From contig JAIUOO010000009.1 in NCBI GenBank assembly GCA_020161695.1, forward strand, positions 97,510-161,509: a stretch of DNA of 64,000 nt. Direction: 5' to 3'. This DNA comes from Pseudomonadota bacterium (GTDB lineage Bacteria > Pseudomonadota > Alphaproteobacteria > Rhizobiales > Phreatobacteraceae). A program made the translations under genes and the position numbers. Of the stretch, positions 44,865 through 53,387 are shown piece by piece. Numbering within the stretch: the first letter of the stretch is position 1; each line of letters starts with the position of its first letter. Under the pieces are notes generated by a model that worked only from the letters and a program-made list of their open reading frames with translations, was not told where the DNA came from and ran no database searches.

Positions 44865-45941
44865 TCAGGGTTGTGACGCGACGCGCGTGGGGGAAGGAGA
44901 TGTCTGGCCGGCAGGTGCGGCTGCCTGTTCGAGCACAACTTCCCTCGGCGGCGCCATCACCGCCTGTGGCCGGCTCACTTCCACGCGGGCGGATGTCATC
45001 GCGCGAAGCCGCTCCACGCCGTCCCGCTGAAGGATGTCCCTGAAGCTGCCATGCATGCCGCCGTCGGTGAACTCGACGCGGATGGCCGGCAGGCCGGTCG
45101 CAACGAGCTGCCGCACGTCGGCGTCATCGGTTTGCCGCCTCGCGAGCACAGCCGCCTCAATCGTCGCATCGAGCTGCAACTCCGGACACGGTCGCAGCGG
45201 ATCCAGGCGCGTCGACGGATCCGACACGCGTGCGTTGAAACGGTAGCGGCCTCCGCAGGTGGCGACATCGGGAGGCCGCTGCGACGCAAGGAAATGATCG
45301 TTGCCCTCGCGCAGGTTCGTCCAGAACGCCTGGTGAGGGCTGCGGCGATGCCGCGCAAGATTGCGCGGGGTCATGCGGAAGGGAAACGACTGGACCTGAA
45401 AGCTCTCCGCACCACCGGCGAACGCCTCACGCGCCACCGCGTAGACCTCTGCGACACCGGCATCCGTCATGGCAAAGCACCCCGACGAGGTGCAGGCGCC
45501 ATGCACCATCAACGACGTGCCCGTGAACCCCTGGGCGCGTTCCAGCGTGTTGGGAAAGCCGAGATCGAAGGAAAGATGGAATTGCGAGTTGGGGTTCATC
45601 TGCTGGCGTCGGACCGTGTAGAAGCCCTCCGGCGCCTGCCGGTCCCCTTCCCGTCGCTTCGGCCCCAGCTGTCCCGACCAGCGGCAAAGGGGATAGGTCT
45701 TGAGCAGGACATAGCGCCCGCTGCGGTCACGCTTCCAGAGTTCGAGTTCAGATTCCTCCTTGAAGATGCGGATCACGATCGGGTCAGCCGGGGTCATCCC
45801 TCTGCCCTGCATCTCGGTCAGCAGCGCTGCAGGTATCGGCGCGAGATCCCGACGTTCCGACACCGTTGACGAGCAGCCCGTCAGGGCAACGGCGCCGGCT
45901 GCCATTGTCACGAAGAGGACCGCGCGGATCTGCGTACGCAT
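44865..45941 (-). CDS. Lipoprotein L,D-transpeptidase (YkuD/YafK type)
   Basis: A 358-residue lipoprotein. The signal ends in the lipobox LTGC (C23). The catalytic domain carries the L,D-transpeptidase motif with H147 and C155 in MVHGACTSSGCFAM. The C-terminal 130 residues are of unknown function. Enzymes of the YafK group act on peptidoglycan cross-links or on lipoprotein attachment. ATG 45941 is chosen, with GGAAGA upstream. It lies between lspA (18 bases) and the P-type ATPase (49 bases), all on the same strand, so metal efflux and envelope repair may be linked. Confidence 0.82.
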   Translation of the reverse strand: MRTQIRAVLFVTMAAGAVALTGCSSTVSERRDLAPIPAALLTEMQGRGMTPADPIVIRIFKEESELELWKRDRSGRYVLLKTYPLCRWSGQLGPKRREGDRQAPEGFYTVRRQQMNPNSQFHLSFDLGFPNTLERAQGFTGTSLMVHGACTSSGCFAMTDAGVAEVYAVAREAFAGGAESFQVQSFPFRMTPRNLARHRRSPHQAFWTNLREGNDHFLASQRPPDVATCGGRYRFNARVSDPSTRLDPLRPCPELQLDATIEAAVLARRQTDDADVRQLVATGLPAIRVEFTDGGMHGSFRDILQRDGVERLRAMTSARVEVSRPQAVMAPPREVVLEQAAAPAGQTSPSPTRVASQP

Positions 45942-45990
45942 GTTCAAGTCTTCCAATCAACGGCAGGAAACGGTGGGTTGTCGGGTGCAG

Positions 45991-48180
45991 CTACGGCCGA
46001 TCAGCCGCAAAGAACGGTTGCGGCTCAGATCTGCCTCGCCATGCGAGAATCCGCATGGCGTTGGCGGTCACCAGGACGGTTGCGCCGGTATCGGCGAGGA
46101 TCGCCGGCCAGAGGCCCGTCACGCCCAGAACCGTGGTCACCAGGAACACCGCCTTGAGCCCCAGGGCGATCGTGATGTTCTGCGCGATGTTGGTCATGAC
46201 CGTTTGCGACAGGCCGACCATGTTGACGATGTCGAGCACCCGGCCGTGCAGCACGGCCGCGTCGGCGGTCTCCAGCGCAACGTCGGTTCCCCCGCCCATG
46301 GCGATGCCGATATCCGCCGCCGCGAGCGCGGGCGCGTCATTGATGCCGTCGCCAACCTTGGCCACGTACGAGCCCTCGTCCTGCAACTTGCGGACAATGG
46401 TCTGCTTGTCCTGCGGCAGCAGTTCCGCGCGGACCTCGATGCCAAGGGATGCGCCGATCGCCTCCGCGGTCTGCTGGTTGTCGCCGGTGAGCATCACCGT
46501 GCGGATGCCGGCCGCTTTCAGAGCGGAAAGGCCTAAGATGGCGTCGGCGCGCGGCTCGTCGCGCATGGCGATCAACCCGCCTATCTGATCGTCGACCAGC
46601 AGGACCGAAACGGTTTTGCCTTGTGCGTTGAACGCGGCGATGCGGGTGGACTGGTCCGGCGACAGGGCCGCTCGCTCGGCCGCGGCCGACGGCGAGCAGA
46701 GCAGCACGGTTTTGCCCCCTACCCTGCCGCTCACACCTTTGCCTGCCAGGGACTTGGCATCGGCCGCCGGCGGAACCGGCACACGATCGTCTTTGGCGCG
46801 GGCGAGGATCGCGACCGCCAGCGGGTGGTTTGAACCGGCCTCGAGAGCCGCGGCAAGTGACAGGAGCTCGCGCTCGGCCACTCCGATGGCCACCACATCC
46901 GTTACAACTGGCTTGCCCTGGGTCAGGGTGCCGGTCTTGTCGAACGCCACTGTGGTGATTTTGCGCAGCCCTTCGAGCACCGCGCCACCCTTGAGCAGCA
47001 AACCTCTCCTGGCGCCGGCTGAGAGGCCCGCGGCGATCGCCGCCGGCGTCGAGATGACCAGGGCGCAGGGACAGCCGATCAGGAGGACCGCCAGGCCCTT
47101 GTAGATCCAGTCGGTCCACGAGGCCCCCGCAACGAGCGGAGGAAGAATGGCGACAAGCGCGCCGGCGACCAGCACCGCGGGCGTGTAGTACGTCGAGAAC
47201 CGGTCGATGAAGCGTTCGGTGGGCGCCTTGCTCTCCTGCGCCTCTTCGACCAGCCGGACGATGCGTGCAATGGTGTTGTCGGCCGCCGCCGCCGTGACGC
47301 GAATGCGCAGGACGGCATCGGTGTTGATCGTGCCGGCAAAAACGCTTTCGCCCACGCCTTTGCGCTTGGGCGTGCTCTCACCGGTCACCGGCGCTTCGTC
47401 AATGGAACTGCTGCCGTCGACGATCTCGCCGTCGGCCGGGATGCGGTCGCCGGGACGCACGACAATCACCACGCCGACCTCGAGCAGCTCGGCCGGGATT
47501 TCCCGCGTCTTTCCTTTTTCCTCGAGCAGAGCGGTTTTGGGCACGAGGGTCGCAAGGTCGCGGATGCTCGCGCGCGCACGGCCGGCCGCCACGCCTTCCA
47601 GCAGCTCGCCGACCAGGAACAGGAAGACCACGGCCGCGGCTTCCTCGACAGCGCCGATGATGATGGCGCCCACTGCGGCGATCGTCATCAGCATCTCGAT
47701 GGAGAAGGGCGTGCCGGCGAACGCCGCGGTCCAGGCCCGCCTGGCGATGGGCACAAGGCCGATCATCATCGCTGCGAGGAACGCCCAGGTCTCTATCCGC
47801 GGCAGCAGCTGTCCGGCGACATACGCCAGCACCAGCGCCACACCACAGCCGATCGTGAGCAGCGCCTTGGGCTGCTTCCACCACGTCTCGTCACCCCGGC
47901 CGGCCGCCCCTTGCGGAGCTTGTCCCGCACCGGCTGGATGGGAGCGCGAGTCCGGCGCGTCTGCGGGCTCAATGGTATACCCCAGCGACTTGACCTGCCG
48001 CTCGACAGCGGCGGCGCCGTGCTTGTCCGCCAGCAGTACGGTGAGCGTCCCACTGGCGACCGACACGCCAACCTCATCGATACCAGGCAGGCGCCGCACC
48101 GCGGTTTCGATCTTGGTCGCGCACGATACGCAGTCCATTCCGCCGACGCGGTAACGGGCCTTAACTGCTGATGCCGACAT
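45991..48180 (-). CDS. cadA: Zn/Cd/Pb-exporting P1B-type ATPase
   Basis: A 729-residue heavy-metal ATPase. It has an N-terminal HMA domain with GMDCVSC (14-20), the TGES actuator loop (267-270), the ion-site motif CPC at 370-372 (IGCPCALVISTPAAI), the phosphorylated aspartate in DKTGTLT (414-420), the HP motif in SNHPLA and the GDGINDAPAL hinge. CPC with this context marks the P1B-2 group (Zn, Cd, Pb) over copper pumps. It is divergent from a MerR gene with a MerR-type promoter at 48226-48256 reading towards it. LspA and the transpeptidase follow. Confidence 0.95.
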   Translation of the reverse strand: MSASAVKARYRVGGMDCVSCATKIETAVRRLPGIDEVGVSVASGTLTVLLADKHGAAAVERQVKSLGYTIEPADAPDSRSHPAGAGQAPQGAAGRGDETWWKQPKALLTIGCGVALVLAYVAGQLLPRIETWAFLAAMMIGLVPIARRAWTAAFAGTPFSIEMLMTIAAVGAIIIGAVEEAAAVVFLFLVGELLEGVAAGRARASIRDLATLVPKTALLEEKGKTREIPAELLEVGVVIVVRPGDRIPADGEIVDGSSSIDEAPVTGESTPKRKGVGESVFAGTINTDAVLRIRVTAAAADNTIARIVRLVEEAQESKAPTERFIDRFSTYYTPAVLVAGALVAILPPLVAGASWTDWIYKGLAVLLIGCPCALVISTPAAIAAGLSAGARRGLLLKGGAVLEGLRKITTVAFDKTGTLTQGKPVVTDVVAIGVAERELLSLAAALEAGSNHPLAVAILARAKDDRVPVPPAADAKSLAGKGVSGRVGGKTVLLCSPSAAAERAALSPDQSTRIAAFNAQGKTVSVLLVDDQIGGLIAMRDEPRADAILGLSALKAAGIRTVMLTGDNQQTAEAIGASLGIEVRAELLPQDKQTIVRKLQDEGSYVAKVGDGINDAPALAAADIGIAMGGGTDVALETADAAVLHGRVLDIVNMVGLSQTVMTNIAQNITIALGLKAVFLVTTVLGVTGLWPAILADTGATVLVTANAMRILAWRGRSEPQPFFAADRP

Positions 48181-48225
48181 CCTTTTTTGCTTTCATGGGT
48201 TAATCTTCTTGCGATCCTGGCCAAC

Positions 48226-48256
48226 AGTGTACATCCTCTAGTGACTAGAGGAGCAA
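48226..48256 (-). promoter_or_regulatory. MerR-type promoter and operator for the P-type ATPase
   Basis: On the minus strand TTGCTC (48256-48251), a 19-base spacer and TACACT (48231-48226). The spacer holds the palindrome CCTCTAG-TGA-CTAGAGG (48235-48251). The long 19-base spacer and central dyad are the signature of MerR-activated promoters. The right half-site also doubles as the ribosome site of the divergent merR gene. Confidence 0.9.
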
Positions 48257-48262
48257 GCTGAA

Positions 48263-48691
48263 ATGAAAGAGGCATTGCCGATTGGCCAGGCAGCCACGCA
48301 ATCAGGCGTGAAGGTGCCGACGATCCGCTACTATGAACAGATCGGGCTGCTGCCCTTGCCCCTGCGCTCGGAAGGCAATCGGCGCCTCTACAGCGAGTCA
48401 GAGATGCGGCGACTCGCCTTCATCCGCCACGCCCGCGAGCTGGGCTTTGAGGTCGACGCGATCCGGGCGCTGCTCGACCTACAGGACAATCCCCAGCGGT
48501 CTTGCGCGGAGGCGGATGTCATAGCCCGGGCGAGGCTTGCCGACGTCGAACATCGGATCGCATCGCTCACGGCTTTGCGCAAGGAGCTGCGGAGGATGAT
48601 CACGGCGTGCGCCGGCGGCTCAGTATCCGACTGCATGGTGATTGAGACCCTGGCGGAGAACAGTCAGCTGCGCAGCGCCAAAAAGGGCTAG
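48263..48691 (+). CDS. cadR: MerR-family metal regulator, CadR/PbrR/ZntR type
   Basis: A 142-residue MerR regulator. HTH and wing: LPIGQAATQSGVKVPTIRYYEQ and RRLYSESEMRRL, then the dimer helix. Three cysteines (C81, C116, C124) lie where CadR, PbrR and ZntR bind divalent metal. It is divergent from the P1B ATPase and overlaps the operator with its GAGGAG ribosome site. It should activate the ATPase promoter on metal binding and perhaps the sister promoters at 50.3 and 52.4 kb. Confidence 0.9.
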   Translation: MKEALPIGQAATQSGVKVPTIRYYEQIGLLPLPLRSEGNRRLYSESEMRRLAFIRHARELGFEVDAIRALLDLQDNPQRSCAEADVIARARLADVEHRIASLTALRKELRRMITACAGGSVSDCMVIETLAENSQLRSAKKG

Positions 48692-48740
48692 CCACGGCAG
48701 ATCGGCGTGACCCGTCTCCTCGCGGTTGGAGAAGAAAGGA

Positions 48741-49478
48741 TCAGCCGATGGCTCCAAGAGCTGGAAACGTCGTCAGCATCCAGATCGCGACCGCCTGCAA
48801 TTGGCCGGTGATCATTAAGACACCAATGCCGATCATGATCGCACCCGCCCCGATGTTCAGCACGGCGCCGGCTCGACGCATTCGCTTGATCGCAGCGGCA
48901 GCACTTCCCATGAACAATGCCGTCAGAAGAAACGGCACGCCAAGCCCGAGCCCATAGGCGCCAAGAAGTATCGCTCCGTTGCCTGACGATGTTGCCGTGA
49001 CGGTCAGGATCGAACCTAAAACCGGTCCAATGCAGGGCGTCCAACCGAACGCGAAAGCAACGCCGAGCAGGAAGGCACCCAGTGGCCCGCGAACATGGCG
49101 GGGACCCTGCCAGCGCCAATCAGACATCAGCGCGGGCAGGCGGAACAGTCCGGTCATCACCAAGCCGAAGACGATGACCAAAGCGCCCCCAACCAGATTG
49201 GCCTCGTTGTGATACCGCTGCAGGACGCCGCCAAGCGCCATGGCACTCATGCCAAGCAAGACGAACAATGTCGTAAACCCTGCCACGAACAGCAGTGCCA
49301 GGCGGAATGTGTGAAGCCGCGTGACCTGATCTGCACCGTCGCGTTCACCTGCCCCGCCCGCGATATAGGAGAGGTATCCGGGCACAAGAGGAAGGACACA
49401 CGGTGAGAGAAACGAGATCGCACCGGCGGTTGCGGCCGTTGCCAGGCCGACAAGCGAGATATCAACCGTTGCCACCAT
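48741..49478 (-). CDS. ccdA: CcdA-type transmembrane thiol-disulfide carrier
   Basis: A 245-residue inner membrane protein with six or more helices. Its two redox cysteines are in FLSPCVLPLVPGYLSY (C27) and FGWTPCIGPVLGS. CcdA passes reducing power from cytoplasmic thioredoxin to periplasmic thiol proteins such as those for cytochrome c assembly or metal-resistance factors. No ccm genes are near, so a redox role in the metal island is more likely. It is 134 bases downstream of the methyltransferase, same strand, and may share its MerR-type promoter. Confidence 0.88.
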   Translation of the reverse strand: MVATVDISLVGLATAATAGAISFLSPCVLPLVPGYLSYIAGGAGERDGADQVTRLHTFRLALLFVAGFTTLFVLLGMSAMALGGVLQRYHNEANLVGGALVIVFGLVMTGLFRLPALMSDWRWQGPRHVRGPLGAFLLGVAFAFGWTPCIGPVLGSILTVTATSSGNGAILLGAYGLGLGVPFLLTALFMGSAAAAIKRMRRAGAVLNIGAGAIMIGIGVLMITGQLQAVAIWMLTTFPALGAIG

Positions 49479-49612
49479 TACGTCCTAGGGTGCGTTGGTT
49501 TCGAGAGAGCGATCTGCCCGGCTCAGGGTTGACAGAGATCCATCCAGAAAGCGCTAGGCTGTTCTAAGCCCTGGATCTTCGGCGCATGTTCACATGTGCG
49601 GGAACGGCCGGC

Positions 49613-50260
49613 TCAGCGTCGTCCGCGATAGAGCGAAACCGATCCGCTCACGGTGGGAATGACGAGGGTCTCCTCCACTTCACGGAGTCCTGCACTACGC
49701 ATGAGCTCAAGCAAGGCCCCCTTGGCGTTGGGCTCTGTGTTGGCGCGTCCATCAAGGTTCTGGATCGAGGCCCTGAAGAGCGTCCGCATCAACGGCGTGC
49801 GCTGCAACCCGTAGTCTGCGATGTGGATGTGGCCACCTGGCTCGAGCGCCGAACTCATCGCGGCGAGGGATGCCGCCTTTTCCTCCAGCGACACCTGATG
49901 GAGCACCAGGCTCGATACGATCTTGGTCGGCCTTACTGCGCCCAGGAGCTCCACCGCCTGGCGCGCCAGGCCAAGATGGTACTCGGCGCGAACTCCAGCC
50001 GTTTCAGCCTTCTTTCGTGCTCGCGCCAGCATCGCCGGGTCGGGATCGATCCCGATAAGCCTTGCTGAGGGTGCGGCTTTGCCGAGAAGAACGAGAAGCG
50101 AGCCTGTGCCGCAGCCCACGTCGAGAATGATATCCCGGGAATCTGGACCGACCTGCGCAATGAGAGCGCGTCGCCATCGCTTCTCCCGGGTGAGCGACGC
50201 GACGCCGAGATCGTACAGCGGGCTTAGCCAGTGATAGCCCGCAGCGGGTGTATACGTCAT
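49613..50260 (-). CDS. SAM-dependent methyltransferase under a MerR-type promoter
   Basis: A 215-residue class I methyltransferase: DIILDVGCGTGSLLVLL is the SAM-binding loop, IGIDPDP the acidic residue after strand 2, and KIVSSLVLHQV motif IV. It is not ArsM-like, as the cysteine set of arsenite methyltransferase is missing. The start is put at 50260 because the upstream ATG at 50299 falls inside the operator. Substrate unknown; the promoter predicts metal induction, so a metal-stress metabolite or metalloid is a candidate. Confidence 0.8.
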   Translation of the reverse strand: MTYTPAAGYHWLSPLYDLGVASLTREKRWRRALIAQVGPDSRDIILDVGCGTGSLLVLLGKAAPSARLIGIDPDPAMLARARKKAETAGVRAEYHLGLARQAVELLGAVRPTKIVSSLVLHQVSLEEKAASLAAMSSALEPGGHIHIADYGLQRTPLMRTLFRASIQNLDGRANTEPNAKGALLELMRSAGLREVEETLVIPTVSGSVSLYRGRR

Positions 50261-50290
50261 GTGCTGGTCATCCGTTTGCCGAATGACGCC

Positions 50291-50321
50291 ACCGTACATC
50301 CTGTAGTCAGTACAGGATCAA
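50291..50321 (-). promoter_or_regulatory. MerR-type promoter and operator for the methyltransferase
   Basis: On the minus strand TTGATC (50321-50316), a 19-base spacer and TACGGT (50296-50291). The spacer carries CCTGTAG-TCA-GTACAGG (50300-50316), one base away from the perfect palindrome at 53.4 kb. No merR gene is adjacent, so one of the two MerR proteins of the island must act in trans. Confidence 0.8.
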
Positions 50322-50405
50322 GAGCCTTTGTTGGCGCTTCTTCGCGTCGCTCCCGCGGTATGGACCCTGCCGAGCGCCGGCCACTGCTCGGCTTTCACGG
50401 GAGCA

Positions 50406-51800
50406 TCATTTCCAAGGGGACGCTGTATCAGAATCACCGAAAAGCGGGGGGATGCTGATGTTGATATCCTGCGGCGAAACTGATGGCGGCGGCGCCTTCA
50501 GTATGAGTTGCGGCGCCATGATAAGCAGGCCGACCATTGAGATCTGAATGCAGAGGAAAGGTACGGCTCCCCAGTATATGTCGACCGTCCGAACGATCGA
50601 AGGGGCAATGCTTCGAAGGTTGTAGATCGCGATGCCGAAGGGTGGATGCATAAACGAGGTCTGCAGATTGACCGCCAGCAAAATGGTCAGCCAGATCATA
50701 TCAATGCCGAGTTTCTGCGCGACAGGAACGATAAGCGGCAAAACGATGAAAGCGATCTCGAAGAAATCGAGGACGAAGGCAACCAGGAATACGACCAGGC
50801 TAACGAATATGACGAAGCCCATCTGACCGGCTGGGACGTAATTGAACAGGGCCTGGACCCACTGCTCCCCGTTCAATCCCCTGAACACCAGCGTAAAGAA
50901 CGACGCGCCCATCAGCAGGAACATCAGCCCGCAGATCAGGATGCCCGTTGCGAGCATGGCCTGTCGCAACTTCTTCAACGTGAGCTTGTTTTGAAGCAGG
51001 CCCAGCAACAGAGTGCCCGTCACGCCGATGGCCCCGCCCTCGGTCGGTGTCGCCACTCCATAATAGATCGCGGCCAGGACCATGAGGACCAGCCCCAAGG
51101 GCAGTCCCGCAGCAACGAGCGTTTGGCGGATGAGTAAGCCGACGCGACGTTCAGTCGCGAGCGAGGGATCGGGCGGCGCGCTGCCGGGCCGGATGCGGGT
51201 GAGGACGAACACATAGGTCAAGTAGGAGCCGATCAGCAGCAGACTGGGCACCAGCGCGCCGCGGTAGAGATCCGTGACGGACACTTCCATCTGTTCGGCC
51301 AGAACGATCAAGACGAGGCTTGGCGGAATGACCTGCGCGAGCGTTCCAGTTGCTGCAACGACACCTGTTGCCAGCCGGTGGTCATATCCCGCCCGCAGCA
51401 TCACCGGTAAAGCAATTAATCCCACTGCGATGACGGAAGCAGAGACGAACCCGGTGATGCCGGAAATCACAGCGCCAACAATGATGGTCGCATAAGCAAG
51501 CCCGCCGGATACATTGCCAAAAAGCCTGTTCAGGGCGGCGAACATTCCTTCTGCGATGCCGATGCGCTCGAGGAGGAGGCCCATGAACACGAGCATGGGA
51601 AGGGCCAGGAAATTGTCATTGCTGAAGATGCCCTGGATCCTGAAGAAGATCGCGCTCAGAAAACTGACGTCGAAATGCCCGTTGAGAACTCCAATGGCGC
51701 CGAAAACACTGGCGATTGCCGCGAGGGAGAACGCAACCGGGAAACCCAAAAAGAGGACGATGACGAGCGCAACGAACATTGCCGGCGCGAGCAATGTCAT
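50406..51800 (-). CDS. dctM: TRAP transporter large permease (DctM type)
   Basis: A 464-residue membrane protein of the DctM family, with about twelve helices: VLFLGFPVAFSLAAIASVFG near the start, LALPMLVFMGLLLERIG, ISGITGFVSASVIAVGLIALP, and TLAQVIPPSLVLIVLAEQ. TRAP large subunits drive sodium-coupled uptake of carboxylates, sulfonates or ectoines together with DctQ and a periplasmic DctP. The small permease ends 1 base upstream. No DctP gene is present within the window. The C-terminal 30 residues are unusually polar. Confidence 0.92.
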   Translation of the reverse strand: MTLLAPAMFVALVIVLFLGFPVAFSLAAIASVFGAIGVLNGHFDVSFLSAIFFRIQGIFSNDNFLALPMLVFMGLLLERIGIAEGMFAALNRLFGNVSGGLAYATIIVGAVISGITGFVSASVIAVGLIALPVMLRAGYDHRLATGVVAATGTLAQVIPPSLVLIVLAEQMEVSVTDLYRGALVPSLLLIGSYLTYVFVLTRIRPGSAPPDPSLATERRVGLLIRQTLVAAGLPLGLVLMVLAAIYYGVATPTEGGAIGVTGTLLLGLLQNKLTLKKLRQAMLATGILICGLMFLLMGASFFTLVFRGLNGEQWVQALFNYVPAGQMGFVIFVSLVVFLVAFVLDFFEIAFIVLPLIVPVAQKLGIDMIWLTILLAVNLQTSFMHPPFGIAIYNLRSIAPSIVRTVDIYWGAVPFLCIQISMVGLLIMAPQLILKAPPPSVSPQDINISIPPLFGDSDTASPWK

Positions 51801-51801
51801 G

Positions 51802-52368
51802 TCATTCCCCGTCGAAAAAGCGGCGATTGGCGCGGCTGCCTGTCTCGATCCCTCGCAGGAACGCTATACAGCGCACAGCCTCAGCCAGGCCTTGGAGAGC
51901 GAGGAGCGCGAAGCCGAACGGGATAAAACTCAGAATGATCCATGCGGGTATGGCGCTTGAGCTTTCGCGCGTCGCCCGGGTGTGTCCCGCTACCAGAGCT
52001 TCCCAGAACTTCGGCCCACTGAGCCACATCATGCCGGCGCATACGGGAAGAAGGACGAAAAGAATCCCGAACAGATCAATCCAGGCCAGGCCGCGTTCGC
52101 CGATGCGGTTTGCGAAAACGTCGACACGGACGTGCTCGTTCTTCTGCAAGGCATACGCCGCCGTGATGAAAACCACGGCAGCGAAGAAGTGCCATTGCAT
52201 GTCAAAGGCCGACGACCAGGCGACGGAGAACACCTTTCTGCTGATCGCGTTAAATGTGATCAGCAACGCGTTCAGCAGCAGCGCCCAGCTGACCACGGAA
52301 GCCAGCTTCTCGCTCAGACCATCAATCCAATGGACAAGCCGCATAGTGTCCACGCGCTCCAAGGACAT
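51802..52368 (-). CDS. dctQ: TRAP transporter small permease (DctQ type)
   Basis: A 188-residue four-helix protein of the DctQ family (LLLNALLITFNAISRKVF, WSSAFDMQWHFFAAVVFITAAYAL, NEHVRVDVFANRIG). NEHVRVD is a family signature at the second loop. ATG 52368 is preferred, with TGAGG about 9 bases upstream; ATG 52389 is possible, while ATG 52425 would lie inside the promoter. The MerR-type promoter at 52417-52447 reads into it. It pairs with the DctM gene starting 1 base downstream. Confidence 0.85.
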   Translation of the reverse strand: MSLERVDTMRLVHWIDGLSEKLASVVSWALLLNALLITFNAISRKVFSVAWSSAFDMQWHFFAAVVFITAAYALQKNEHVRVDVFANRIGERGLAWIDLFGILFVLLPVCAGMMWLSGPKFWEALVAGHTRATRESSSAIPAWIILSFIPFGFALLALQGLAEAVRCIAFLRGIETGSRANRRFFDGE

Positions 52369-52416
52369 GGCGGCCGACCTCAGCATCATGCTGCGGCAAA
52401 GTACCGACGGGGAATG

Positions 52417-52447
52417 AGGGTACATCCTGTAGCGGCTAGAGGAGCAA
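52417..52447 (-). promoter_or_regulatory. MerR-type promoter with a hybrid operator for the TRAP genes
   Basis: On the minus strand TTGCTC (52447-52442), a 19-base spacer and TACCCT (52422-52417). The operator at 52426-52442 reads CCTGTAG-CGG-CTAGAGG: one half-site of the 53.4-kb type and one of the 48.2-kb type. On the plus strand the merR-like leader GGAGCAAGCGGTG follows, but only a 14-codon frame ending at 52495 remains in place of a regulator gene. Confidence 0.85.
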
Positions 52448-52491
52448 GCGGTGTTTCAGAACCGCCGGGCAGAGAAAGCCCGCGCCCGAGC

Positions 52492-53358
52492 CTAGGCAGC
52501 GTGGGAAAGGTCTGACCGTGCATCCCGGATGATCGCCCAGGCCGATTGCAAAAACAGGCCAGCGACCGCGAACGCCACCAGCAGGTCGGGCCAGGGCGAG
52601 GAGAGCCACCACACCAGGAGAGCTGCGGCGGCAACGGCCAGGTTGCCTATCGCGTCGTTGCGGGAGAAGAGCCAAACGGCACGCATGTTCGCGTCTCCCT
52701 TCCTGTGCGGGATCAGCACGAGTGCCGCCAGAACGTTGACGAAGAAGGCAGCGATAGCGAGGCCGCCCATCAGCAGGGTCTGCGGCTCGTGCGTGACGAA
52801 GACGCGGTAGGTCGTCGTGCCGACCACGACGAATCCAAGGACCGCGAGGAAGATACCCTGGAGAAGCGCCGCCTTCGCACGGGCAGCCAGGCCCCACCCC
52901 ACCGCGATCAGCCCGAGGAACGAAATCAGGCCGTCGCCGATGAAGTCGAGGGCATCGGCCTGGAGCGCCTGTGAGCCAGCCAGGACGCTGCCGATAATTT
53001 GCACCACCCCATAGCCTGTGTTGAGCAGAACCACGATCCACAGCGCCCGCTTGTACGCCGGGGTCACATGCGACAAATCCGGGATCTTGTCGTCGTCATC
53101 CTGGCCAGCGCCAGCTCCCGCGACTTTAAATTCGCCCATGCGGTCGAGCTGGTAGCCGATGCCGGTGATCGCGCTCTCCAGCTCCGGGAGGCGTCGCCCA
53201 GGCTCGTCGACATCGACCGTCATGATCTGCGATGCGATCGATACCTTCACATGTTGAACCCCCTCAACCTTACGGGCGGCTGCCTCGATTTTTCCGGCAC
53301 AGGAGGCGCAATCCATGCCGGTGATGCGGTAGCGGATAGGGGCTGTCTCGGTCGTCAT
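52492..53358 (-). CDS. HMA domain-cation diffusion facilitator fusion
   Basis: A 288-residue metal transporter. Residues 1-75 are a heavy-metal-associated domain with GMDCASC (14-20). After an acidic linker (QDDDDK) a CDF-type membrane part of about six helices follows, with the metal-site aspartates in ADALDFIGD (D135, D138, D142) and a weaker second site in SRNDAIGN. The usual C-terminal cytoplasmic domain of CDF proteins is missing, so metal sensing may have moved to the HMA domain. It is divergent from a MerR gene with a MerR-type promoter between. Likely Zn, Cd or Pb efflux. Confidence 0.88.
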   Translation of the reverse strand: MTTETAPIRYRITGMDCASCAGKIEAAARKVEGVQHVKVSIASQIMTVDVDEPGRRLPELESAITGIGYQLDRMGEFKVAGAGAGQDDDDKIPDLSHVTPAYKRALWIVVLLNTGYGVVQIIGSVLAGSQALQADALDFIGDGLISFLGLIAVGWGLAARAKAALLQGIFLAVLGFVVVGTTTYRVFVTHEPQTLLMGGLAIAAFFVNVLAALVLIPHRKGDANMRAVWLFSRNDAIGNLAVAAAALLVWWLSSPWPDLLVAFAVAGLFLQSAWAIIRDARSDLSHAA

Positions 53359-53387
53359 GGGGGCTTCTCAATTGTCAGACTCCCTGT

